A stretch of 64,000 nt of DNA, taken from positions 558,001-622,000 of the forward strand of contig NZ_JMLV01000001.1 in the NCBI RefSeq assembly GCF_000686045.1. Reading direction: 5' to 3'. Within the stretch, counting starts at the first letter, position 1. Every line of letters starts with the position of its first letter. Shown here piece after piece: positions 38,922 through 46,066 of this stretch. This DNA comes from Fodinicurvata fenggangensis DSM 21160 (GTDB lineage: Bacteria; Pseudomonadota; Alphaproteobacteria; Kiloniellales; DSM-21159). The notes beneath the pieces are model-generated. The model saw nothing but the letters and a program-made list of their open reading frames with translations. It did no database searches and had not been told where the DNA came from. The translations under genes were made by a program, and so were the position numbers.

Positions 38922-40487
38922 TCAGATTGGCAGCTGCTTGGGACGGCGACTGCGCAGCCAGCCCACGATTATGGCACGGGTCACCATGATGGCTGTAAAC
39001 ATCGAGGTTACCAGACCGATGGCAAGGGTGATGGCAAACCCCTTGATTGGGCCGGTCCCGAAAACGAACAGCAATACAGCGGCGATCAGGGTGGTAACAT
39101 TACCGTCGATGATGGCCGATAGCGCTTGCCGGTACCCTGTATCGATCGCGGAAACGGGCCCACGGCCATTGCGAACTTCCTCTCGAATGCGTTCGAAGAT
39201 AAGCACGTTCGCATCAACAGCCATGCCTATGGTCAACACGATACCTGCAATTCCGGGAAGCGTCAGGGTCGCCTGAAGTCCCGAGAGCACGGCCACAATC
39301 AGCACGATGTTGGTGGTCAAGGCGACAGAGGCCATGACCCCGAACAGCCCATAGACAGCCATGATGAATATCACCACGCCAACCAGGCCGAGGATGGAAG
39401 CGATCTCGCCAGCACGGATCGAATCCGCACCGAGCCCAGGGCCAATCGATCTTTCCTCGATCACGGTCAGTTCAGCGGGCAAGGCGCCTGCTCTCAGAAG
39501 AAGCGCCAAATCCTGGACTTCCTGGGTACTGAAATCGCCGCTGATGACACCACGCCCCCCCGTGATGGGCTCACGGATGACCGGCGCACTTATAACCTTC
39601 TCGTCAAGGACGATCGCAAAGGGGTTTCCGACATTCTCACGTGTCACATCAGCAAAACGCTGCGCGCCTACGGAATCGAACGAGAAAGAAACGACTGGCT
39701 GGCCTTCCTGGAAAGTTGCCTGTGCATCCGTCAGATTGTCGCCACTCACCATCACACGTCGGCGAACCACGTATTCAAAAGGTTCACCATCCGGTCCCAA
39801 CTCTTCCGAGGGAAGAACCTGGGAGCCAGCCGGAATATTGTCGGAATCCGCCGATGTATCGGTATCGACCAGATGGAAGGTCAGCTTCGCCGTTCTTCCC
39901 AGAATATCCTTGATGCGTTCCGGATCATCCACACCCGGCAACTGGACGAGAATGCGATCTTCACCCTGCTGCTGAATCGCCGGCTCCCGCGTGCCGGTTT
40001 CATCGATGCGGCGACGGACGATCTCGATCGACTGCTGAACGATATTGGTCTGCCGCTGAGTCTTGGCCTGGTCCGTCAGGGATATGCGCCCCTCGCCTTC
40101 CCCATTGATCGACAGGTTTGCATTCCCGAGATAGTCGGAAAGTGTCTGCCGCGCTGCGTCCGCCTGCTCGGGGTCAGTCAGGTTGAAAGTGACTTCCTCT
40201 CCACGAACGGCCAGATCGGTATAGCCAATGCGTTCGCTCCTGAGTTCAGAGCGAACCGTATCCTGCAGACCTTCCAGCTGCTCCTCGAAGACGGACTCGA
40301 TATCCACTTCAAGCAGAAGGTGAGAGCCGCCCTGCAGGTCCAGGCCCAGATTGATCTGCTCGTTGGGGACCCAATCGGGCAGGCTATCCAGTAGCTGGCG
40401 AGACAGGATGTTTGGCAGGGCGAAAACAACACCCAGTATCAGCACGGCAACAACAAACAGAAGCTGCCAGCGCGAAAAATGGACCAT
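38922..40487 (-). CDS. secD: Protein translocase subunit SecD
   Basis: A 521-residue partner of SecF. The N-terminal helix is followed by NLGLDLQGGSHLLLEV, the large periplasmic P1 domain (roughly residues 50-350) and five C-terminal helices, with GIAGIVLTIGMAVDANVLIFERIREE as the family motif. It has shorter periplasmic sequence than E. coli SecD. It is read after yajC, in the usual yajC-secD-secF order. Confidence 0.97.
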   Translation of the reverse strand: MVHFSRWQLLFVVAVLILGVVFALPNILSRQLLDSLPDWVPNEQINLGLDLQGGSHLLLEVDIESVFEEQLEGLQDTVRSELRSERIGYTDLAVRGEEVTFNLTDPEQADAARQTLSDYLGNANLSINGEGEGRISLTDQAKTQRQTNIVQQSIEIVRRRIDETGTREPAIQQQGEDRILVQLPGVDDPERIKDILGRTAKLTFHLVDTDTSADSDNIPAGSQVLPSEELGPDGEPFEYVVRRRVMVSGDNLTDAQATFQEGQPVVSFSFDSVGAQRFADVTRENVGNPFAIVLDEKVISAPVIREPITGGRGVISGDFSTQEVQDLALLLRAGALPAELTVIEERSIGPGLGADSIRAGEIASILGLVGVVIFIMAVYGLFGVMASVALTTNIVLIVAVLSGLQATLTLPGIAGIVLTIGMAVDANVLIFERIREEVRNGRGPVSAIDTGYRQALSAIIDGNVTTLIAAVLLFVFGTGPIKGFAITLAIGLVTSMFTAIMVTRAIIVGWLRSRRPKQLPI

Positions 40488-40548
40488 GGTTCAGGCGCTT
40501 TCGAGGACGGCTAACACAGTGACGGCAATCCAGGCAGCATTCAGCCGC

Positions 40549-41004
40549 CTACTGTTTTTCGTCGGATCTCGTCTCTTCGGCTTGGTCTTCTGGCTCAGCT
40601 TCAGAAGATTCGCTTTCCGGCTCCGACTTGCGGCTCTGGGACTGTTTTCCGCGTCCGCCCTTTTCCTTGGAGGAACTGCGGATGGGTGCACCCTTCTCGA
40701 TGACCTCCGTGATGGTCTGGCGCATGACCTGGACGCGTGTTCCCTGGGCGATCTCGACCTCGACCTCGGAATCACTGGTCACCTTGATGATCTGTCCGAC
40801 AATGCCCCCTGACGTGACAATCCGGTCACCACGCTCCAGAGACTGGATCATTTCACGATGCTGCTTCATTTTCTTCTGTTGCGGCCGAATCAGAAGGAAA
40901 TAGAAGATGACAAAGATCAGGATGAACGGCAGGACGGACATCAGGAGATTTCCGCCATCGGCAGCGGCACCCTGTGCATAGGCCGGGGAAACGAACATGC
41001 TCAC
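40549..41004 (-). CDS. yajC: Preprotein translocase subunit YajC
   Basis: A 151-residue YajC with one N-terminal membrane helix (LLMSVLPFILIFVIFYFLLI), the RPQQKKMKQHREMI segment and a small SH3-like domain GDRIVTSGGIVGQIIKV. The tail after residue 110 is longer than in E. coli and strongly charged (Lys/Arg then Glu/Ser repeats). YajC associates with SecDF. A TAGGAG ribosome site precedes the ATG, and its promoter should lie in 41005-41180. Confidence 0.93.
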   Translation of the reverse strand: MSMFVSPAYAQGAAADGGNLLMSVLPFILIFVIFYFLLIRPQQKKMKQHREMIQSLERGDRIVTSGGIVGQIIKVTSDSEVEVEIAQGTRVQVMRQTITEVIEKGAPIRSSSKEKGGRGKQSQSRKSEPESESSEAEPEDQAEETRSDEKQ

Positions 41005-41184
41005 TCCTAAGAATTGGCTTCCTGGGCCGGAATCGAAAAACCTAGGCCCACGCGAATGAGCGGACTATAGCCCTGAACACGCGAAATGCAATGATAGGCC
41101 GGCAATTGCTGCCATCATGCAAACACCAGACAGCAATCACCGCTTTGACGCATGCCTTTTCCACGGATCAGCCAGAGGCACTTG

Positions 41185-41643
41185 TTAGCCTCTGGCGGAA
41201 AAATGTTCCGGGGTGGACCAGTAACGAAGCAAACGTGACAGTGTATCTCCGGCAGAGTTCAACTCGTCAGCACTCAGACCCAATTCCTGCATGTCCGAAG
41301 AGTGTTTTTCGAAAAGGCTGTCCAAGTGCTTGAAGATCACCATGCCTTTCTCACTGACCCTGACATGGGTTGAGCGGCGATCATGCGGTGAGCGTTCCTG
41401 GACCAGGTAGCCGTTCTCGACCAGCTTCTTGACATTGTAGGAAACGTTGGACCCCAGATAATACCCACGTTGCGTGAGTTCACCGACGGTCACTTCGCCT
41501 TCACCGATATTGAAGATGATCAGGGCCTGAACATTATTGAGATCTCGGATTCCTTCACGCTCGATCTCAGCCTTGACCAACTCGAGACATTGTCGGTGCA
41601 GCCGTTCAATCATGCGGATCATTTCAAGATACGCAGCTTTCAC
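41185..41643 (-). CDS. MarR-family winged-helix regulator (LdtR-like)
   Basis: A 152-residue regulator. Helix-turn-helix residues lie in EVTVGELTQRGYYLGSNVSY followed by NVKKLVENGYLVQE and the wing RSPHDRRSTHVRV. The GYYLGSNVSYN pattern is like LdtR, a MarR-type regulator known in Rhizobiales to act on an L,D-transpeptidase gene and stress traits; no such target lies nearby. A 9-bp inverted repeat (GCCAGAGGC 41171-41179, GCCTCTGGC 41188-41196) brackets its stop codon and may end the transcript. Confidence 0.85.
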   Translation of the reverse strand: MKAAYLEMIRMIERLHRQCLELVKAEIEREGIRDLNNVQALIIFNIGEGEVTVGELTQRGYYLGSNVSYNVKKLVENGYLVQERSPHDRRSTHVRVSEKGMVIFKHLDSLFEKHSSDMQELGLSADELNSAGDTLSRLLRYWSTPEHFSARG

Positions 41644-41913
41644 AGGGGGTCTCCTAATTCTTGATGAAGCGTCCCTACCTAGGCGCTTGATCCGTTATCG
41701 AGCTTTATGTGGTTCTTACAAATCCTGCAGTAAATCTCACGTTTCGTACAGAATTTAAAGCACTAACACTCTGCAGGAGAATCTGTCTCGAGCTTAAGTT
41801 TAGCCCTCTGCCTTGGTTCAGGAATAACTTGAATCCAGTAGTATCGGGACCCTTCCCCTTATGCCTTGTCGTGAACAAAAGCCATACCAGGACATAACAG
41901 CAGGCGGCAGTGA

Positions 41914-42987
41914 TCAAGCAACAACAAGCTCTGACTCTCCAAGGGCGTGAAAATGAGCCTGCACCACTTCCCGGGTGACTTCATCCAGAGTGGCAGGGCT
42001 CCATTTTGGAGCATGATCCTTGTCAACCAGAACGGCACGGATGCCCTCATAGAAATCATGCCCCGCCATGCAAGCCTGGCTCATGCGATATTCCATGCGC
42101 ATGCAGGAATCAAAATCCAGATTGGCCGCACGCTGGAGTTCCTCAAAGCTGATTGCAAGGGACGTAGGAGAGCGCTTTTGCAGTATTTCCAGATGCTCAC
42201 TTGCCCATTCCGAACTGTCCTCCCGAAGTGAATGGAGAACAGCACTGACACTATTCTGTCCAAAATGTCGACTGATGTCCCTGATATCTTTTGCAAGCCC
42301 ACTCTCACCAGCGACGTCTGAATGACGTTCAAGGATTTCGGAAATCTTGGCGTCCCAAGTCCAGGGCTCATCCTCCACAATGTCCAATACTGCAAGCTCA
42401 CGGATCGTATCTACAAGGCGGTCAGATGCTATATAATGCGTCGCCAGTCCCGTATAAAGCGCATCTGCAGCGTCCAGCCTAGCCCCAGTCAGGGCCAGGT
42501 ATAGGCCCAGAGGCTCCTGCAGCCGTGACAGGAAATAGGAACCTCCAACATCGGGGAAAAAGCCGATTGCCGTTTCCGGCATGGCCATGATCGTCTTTTC
42601 GGTTGCAACGCGGTAGCGCCCATGGACTGAAACCCCCATGCCGCCCCCCATTGTGATCCCATCAAGCAACGCAATGAAAGGCTTTGGAAAATGCTTGATT
42701 GCCCGATTGAGCTTATATTCCTCCCGGAAGAACCGTTGAGTCAGGTCGCTCCCCTCGCATCCAGCTTCGTAGACCGCTCGCACATCACCACCCGCACAGA
42801 ATGCTTTCGGGCCAGTGCCCTGGATTATGACAGCTTGCGCCGCTGCATCTTCGCGCCATTCCTCGAGCTTGGCATGCAAGGCCTCGATCATTTCCAAGGT
42901 CAAGGCATTCAGGGCCTTTGGACGGTCCAAGGTTACCATGCCGATACTGCCCTGTTGCTCGAATAGAATATTCGGGTCCCCTGACAT
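41914..42987 (-). CDS. 3-hydroxyisobutyryl-CoA hydrolase (crotonase family)
   Basis: A 357-residue member of the enoyl-CoA hydratase superfamily, HIBCH type, which releases 3-hydroxyisobutyrate from its CoA ester in valine breakdown. Landmarks are LDRPKALNALTLEM, the oxyanion-hole FCAGGDVRAVYE and GITMGGGMGVSVHGRYRVATE, and the catalytic PETAIGFFPDVGGSYFLSR. The C-terminal extension to 357 residues separates it from 260-residue hydratases. An AGGGAA ribosome site precedes the ATG. The gene is single; other valine-degradation genes are not in the window. Confidence 0.92.
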   Translation of the reverse strand: MSGDPNILFEQQGSIGMVTLDRPKALNALTLEMIEALHAKLEEWREDAAAQAVIIQGTGPKAFCAGGDVRAVYEAGCEGSDLTQRFFREEYKLNRAIKHFPKPFIALLDGITMGGGMGVSVHGRYRVATEKTIMAMPETAIGFFPDVGGSYFLSRLQEPLGLYLALTGARLDAADALYTGLATHYIASDRLVDTIRELAVLDIVEDEPWTWDAKISEILERHSDVAGESGLAKDIRDISRHFGQNSVSAVLHSLREDSSEWASEHLEILQKRSPTSLAISFEELQRAANLDFDSCMRMEYRMSQACMAGHDFYEGIRAVLVDKDHAPKWSPATLDEVTREVVQAHFHALGESELVVA

Positions 42988-43076
42988 CTAGCTTTTCCCT
43001 GAATCCATGGACGTCTGAAGCGCGAGGAGCGCAGATAACGCTCCATCAGGATGGCCGTCAAATACCTTCTCTATCA

Positions 43077-43248
43077 GAATCTCTATCTACGAGTTTGAAT
43101 TTGTCAAAATCCACGCAGAAGAATACAGAGAAGTAAATTTTTGACAAATCTCTTTTAAAAATCTCACGATGAAATCTTAAACAAACTCTCCCTGCAATTG
43201 AACCAGTAACTTTTCAAAAACTCTCAAGAGAAAATCTCGGAAATCTCT
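43077..43248 (+). repeat. Cluster of AAA(T/A)CTC repeats in an AT-rich control region
   Basis: About eight copies of a short A-rich plus TCTC element lie in 172 bp: GAATCTCT (43077), AAATCTCT (43146), AAATCTCA (43159), AAATCTT (43172), AAACTCTC (43183), AAACTCTC (43218), AAATCTCG (43232) and AAATCTCT (43241). Steps of 9-14 bp dominate, all in one orientation. The surrounding 42988-43315 gap is far more AT-rich than its neighbours and separates two divergent genes. The repeats may be binding sites for a regulator (inference); they do not look like CRISPR or a known family. Confidence 0.6.
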
Positions 43249-43295
43249 ATATATTGAAAATATACATTGTGCAAACCTCGCTCTTCCTGCGAACT

Positions 43296-43304
43296 TGCTA
43301 TAAT
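43296..43304 (+). promoter_or_regulatory. Extended -10 promoter before the PAS-like gene
   Basis: TGCTATAAT is a perfect extended -10 element with no -35 match 17 bp upstream. Transcription would start near 43311, making an ATG at 43316 almost leaderless or favouring the ATG at 43364. Confidence 0.5.
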
Positions 43305-43315
43305 AATCATAAAGA

Positions 43316-44353
43316 ATGCTGAATTCCCAGGAACAGGCACACCTAATCGGGCGGACCTCTTACATGAATGTACATTATCCCTCTACGGACAGCGGCTCCT
43401 CTCAGACACATGATAGCCAAAGCTGCACATGGTGGATTGATGATCAGGCCAACTGGCGCCTGGTTACCCCCGAAAGCGAGCTTCCCCACCTTCGTGATCC
43501 TGTAAACCATGATCCGGAAGCGCTTCACTTCCTATACAGCTGGCTTGGAATGATCCGCGTCGACAAACAGTCAAAGGTCCTCACCATCGAATGGGATATC
43601 CAAACCGTTCAGCCAGACAGCCTGGCAGCAGCGAAGACCTATTTGGACAGCCTTCATGATCAGCAGCATTCGATAGACGAATTCGTGCTGCACTACTGCT
43701 ATGGAGGCTGGTGCCGTGAATCTTTCAAGGCCTCGTCAAACGCATTGGCCCGCCTGGAACAAACTGAAGCCTATCGCAACGTAGTGCCTTTCGAGGGGCC
43801 CACGATCCATCCGATCGAACTTCAGACACTGGACAGGGATCAACTCCAGTCCCACCTCCGAAGGGCGCTGGATTTATGGGATGAAGTAATCAATCGCCCG
43901 CGGGGAGAGGCACTGTCACTTTTTTTCCAGCACCCGGAACTGGTCGAGCGCATGGTTGCCTATACGCGAGACAGTTTGGGAAGTCTGGTTTACGAACACA
44001 TTGGTGAGGAGTCGCTCTTTGCAAAGGCTTACGGCCATGGCGAGACTTCGCAATTGATTGGGCAGAATTGCGCTTTCGATCCGGATCATCCGACCTCCAA
44101 GAATCCTATTTGCGAGGCCTACGAAGCAGTTCTTTCCTCATGCCAGCCCCGGTATGACAAGCTTCGCACTCTCTACTCCCGCAATGAAGCTCGGTACTGG
44201 ATCAGTTGCGAGCGCCTGCTGCTGCCATTTACTCTCGCAGGCGGCGAGCAATACCTCTTGGCCATTTGCTGCCCGCTTGAAATGACCGCCATTCCTTCAC
44301 CCTTGCATGAAAATGGAAGTGATGCAGGACGCTCGCGTTCACGTACAGCTTGA
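43316..44353 (+). CDS. Unknown protein with a C-terminal PAS-like domain
   Basis: I do not recognise the 345-residue protein as a whole. The region from about residue 200 to 325 (FFQHPELVERMVAYTRDSLG through GQNCAFD to WISCERLLLPFTLAGGEQYL) has the pattern of PAS_5-type domains found in alphaproteobacterial proteins. The first 200 residues are rich in Asp, His and Trp and match nothing I know. There is no signal peptide or membrane helix. The ATG at 43364 is an alternative start with GGA nine bases upstream. It follows the repeat-rich control region and is followed by the metY leader. Confidence 0.7.
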   Translation: MLNSQEQAHLIGRTSYMNVHYPSTDSGSSQTHDSQSCTWWIDDQANWRLVTPESELPHLRDPVNHDPEALHFLYSWLGMIRVDKQSKVLTIEWDIQTVQPDSLAAAKTYLDSLHDQQHSIDEFVLHYCYGGWCRESFKASSNALARLEQTEAYRNVVPFEGPTIHPIELQTLDRDQLQSHLRRALDLWDEVINRPRGEALSLFFQHPELVERMVAYTRDSLGSLVYEHIGEESLFAKAYGHGETSQLIGQNCAFDPDHPTSKNPICEAYEAVLSSCQPRYDKLRTLYSRNEARYWISCERLLLPFTLAGGEQYLLAICCPLEMTAIPSPLHENGSDAGRSRSRTA

Positions 44354-44383
44354 CAACGGGCACCTTACAACGCTTTCTAAGTG

Positions 44384-44438
44384 ACGCGCCGATTTGAGGA
44401 ATCAGCTTGCGGGCGCATGAAAAATACGGCTAAAGCGG
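44384..44438 (+). promoter_or_regulatory. SAM-II riboswitch, first of two
   Basis: P1 is GCGCC (44386-44390) with GGCGC (44412-44416). The conserved core CGATTTGAGG is followed by CAGCTTGCGGGCGCA, an A-rich linker and GGCTAAAGCGG. These are the hallmark SAM-II elements (GATTT, GCTTGC, GCTAAAG) seen upstream of met genes in alphaproteobacteria. The aptamer is followed within 5 nt by an intrinsic terminator, so it probably stops transcription when SAM is abundant. Confidence 0.88.
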
Positions 44439-44442
44439 ATGG

Positions 44443-44474
44443 AAACGCTCCGGCTTTGGCTGGAGCGTTTTTTG
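44443..44474 (+). terminator. Intrinsic terminator within the metY leader
   Basis: A 12-bp stem (AAACGCTCCGGC 44443-44454 with GCTGGAGCGTTT 44459-44470, one G-U) is followed by a T run to 44473. It lies directly after the first SAM-II aptamer and about 140 nt before metY. It could also end the upstream PAS-like gene transcript. Confidence 0.9.
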
Positions 44475-44499
44475 CTTTAAGGTTTGGCTGACCAAACAG

Positions 44500-44552
44500 C
44501 TTCCGGCGATTTGAGGGCAGCTTGCTCCGGGTTATCAAATGGCTAAAGCGTC
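44500..44552 (+). promoter_or_regulatory. SAM-II riboswitch, second of two
   Basis: P1 is TCCGG (44502-44506) with CCGGG (44527-44531), including one U-G pair. The core CGATTTGAGGGCAGCTTGC, the linker TTATCAAAT and GGCTAAAGCG match the first aptamer and the SAM-II pattern closely. There is no terminator after it; see the RBS-access elements at 44561-44608. Confidence 0.87.
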
Positions 44553-44560
44553 ATAGACGT

Positions 44561-44608
44561 AGCTCCCTCCCCCGGACATCGGTCCGGGACAACACGAACC
44601 ACAGAGGG
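44561..44608 (+). promoter_or_regulatory. Possible RBS-access switch for metY
   Basis: CCCTC (44565-44569) can pair with the Shine-Dalgarno GAGGG (44604-44608), enclosing a perfect hairpin CCCGGAC/GTCCGGG (44571-44588). The same strand AGCTCCCTC (44561-44569) can instead pair with GAGGG-c-AGCT (44513-44522) inside the second aptamer. Aptamer folding by SAM would free it to mask the ribosome site (inference). Confidence 0.55.
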
Positions 44609-44616
44609 CGTTTTCC

Positions 44617-45924
44617 ATGAGCACGACATCGCACAATCCCGAAACCATTGTCCTGCATAGCGGGTACAGAGCAGATCCGGCCACTGGCGCGGTCGCCGTC
44701 CCCATCTATCAGACGACTTCCTACCAGTTCGAAGACACAGCACACGCAGAAAGCCTCTTTGCGCTGCAGCAACTGGGAAACATCTACAGCCGCATCATGA
44801 ACCCCACCTGCGATGTCCTGGAAAAGCGCGTCGCAGCCCTTGAAGGTGGAGCTGCTGCCCTGGCCCTGGCCTCAGGTCAAGCCGCGTCTGCCTATTCAAT
44901 CCAGAACATCGCACAAGCCGGCGACAACATTGTAAGTTCGACAGATCTCTACGGCGGAACCTGGAACCTTTTCGCCAATACCCTGCCGCAGCAGGGGATC
45001 GAAGTCCGCTTTGTAGACCCTTCGGATCCCGAGAATTTTCGGCGAGCCACGGACTCGAAGACTCGCGCCTATTACGCGGAAACCCTGCCGAACCCCAAGC
45101 TTGAAGTCTTTCCCATTTCCGATGTGGCCGCCATCGGCCAGGATCTTGGCGTTCCCCTGATCATGGACAATACGGCTGCGCCTGTTCTCTGCCGCCCCCT
45201 GGAACAGGGGGCCAGTATCGTTGTCTATTCGGCTACCAAGTATCTGGGGGGACACGGCACGACCATCGGAGGCCTGATCGTCGATGGCGGCAATTTCGAT
45301 TGGGAGAAGCATTCCGAGCGCTTCCCCCTCCTGAACCAGCCTGACCCCAGCTACCATGACGCTGTATGGACGGAAGCTGCCAAACCATTGGGCCCCATTG
45401 CCTACATACTGAAGGCACGTGTCACGATACTGCGTGATCTTGGCGCGGCCATGAGCCCCTTCAGTGCCTTCCAATTGATCCAGGGACTGGAAACCCTGCC
45501 ATTGCGGATGCGTGAACACTGCCGAAACGCCGCTGAGGTTGCGCAGTTCCTTCAGGATCGCAGCGAAGTGGCAAAGGTCATCTACCCAACCATCAATGAT
45601 GATGCGGACAAACGCGCCCGAGCCGACAAGTATCTTCAGGGCGGCAAGGGCGGCCTTCTGGGTTTTGAACTGAAGGGGGGCGCCGAAGCGGGACGCCGTT
45701 TTATCGATTCCCTTCAGCTTTTCTACCACGTCGCAAACATCGGGGACGCACGCAGCCTGGCCATTCATCCGGCCACGACGACGCATTCCCAGTTGAGCGA
45801 GGAAGATCAGCAGCGTTCCGGCGTGACCCCCGGCTATGTGAGGCTTTCAATTGGCATCGAGCACATTGACGACATCCTGGCCGATCTGGACCACAGCTTG
45901 ACCGAAGCCGGCAAGGCCGGCTGA
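44617..45924 (+). CDS. metY: O-acetylhomoserine aminocarboxypropyltransferase (O-acetylhomoserine sulfhydrylase)
   Basis: A 435-residue PLP enzyme of the Cys/Met metabolism family making homocysteine from O-acetylhomoserine and sulfide. It begins ETIVLHSGYRADPATGAVAVP, has YSRIMNPTCDVLEKRVAALEGG, and the PLP Lys is in VVYSATKYLGGHGTTIGG. Tight control by SAM is indicated by two SAM-II riboswitches in its leader. The ribosome site GAGGG is nine bases before ATG. It ends at a hairpin terminator before hemB. Confidence 0.94.
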   Translation: MSTTSHNPETIVLHSGYRADPATGAVAVPIYQTTSYQFEDTAHAESLFALQQLGNIYSRIMNPTCDVLEKRVAALEGGAAALALASGQAASAYSIQNIAQAGDNIVSSTDLYGGTWNLFANTLPQQGIEVRFVDPSDPENFRRATDSKTRAYYAETLPNPKLEVFPISDVAAIGQDLGVPLIMDNTAAPVLCRPLEQGASIVVYSATKYLGGHGTTIGGLIVDGGNFDWEKHSERFPLLNQPDPSYHDAVWTEAAKPLGPIAYILKARVTILRDLGAAMSPFSAFQLIQGLETLPLRMREHCRNAAEVAQFLQDRSEVAKVIYPTINDDADKRARADKYLQGGKGGLLGFELKGGAEAGRRFIDSLQLFYHVANIGDARSLAIHPATTTHSQLSEEDQQRSGVTPGYVRLSIGIEHIDDILADLDHSLTEAGKAG

Positions 45925-45950
45925 TTTCCTTACTGCAAGCCGCAGATCCG

Positions 45951-45983
45951 AACAGGGGCAGGCCTCCACCTGCCCCTGTTCTT
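45951..45983 (+). terminator. Hairpin terminator after metY
   Basis: A perfect 12-bp stem, AACAGGGGCAGG (45951-45962) with CCTGCCCCTGTT (45969-45980), has a 6-nt loop but only a weak T tract. Confidence 0.75.
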
Positions 45984-46066
45984 GCGTCATGGCAGATGAG
46001 ACTGGCCGATGCTTGTTGCCCTTTGGTCTTGGATTTAAACTGCCTGAAACAATTTCGGGAAGATCG

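Noticed and set aside
43077-43248. Repeat cluster as a CRISPR array
   Set aside because: Elements are only 7-8 bp with irregular 9-35 bp steps, and no cas genes are present.
44500-44552. Second aptamer read as SAM-V instead of SAM-II
   Set aside because: Its 3' strand lies about 50 nt before the ribosome site and the core is almost identical to the first SAM-II copy, whereas SAM-V usually overlaps the ribosome site.
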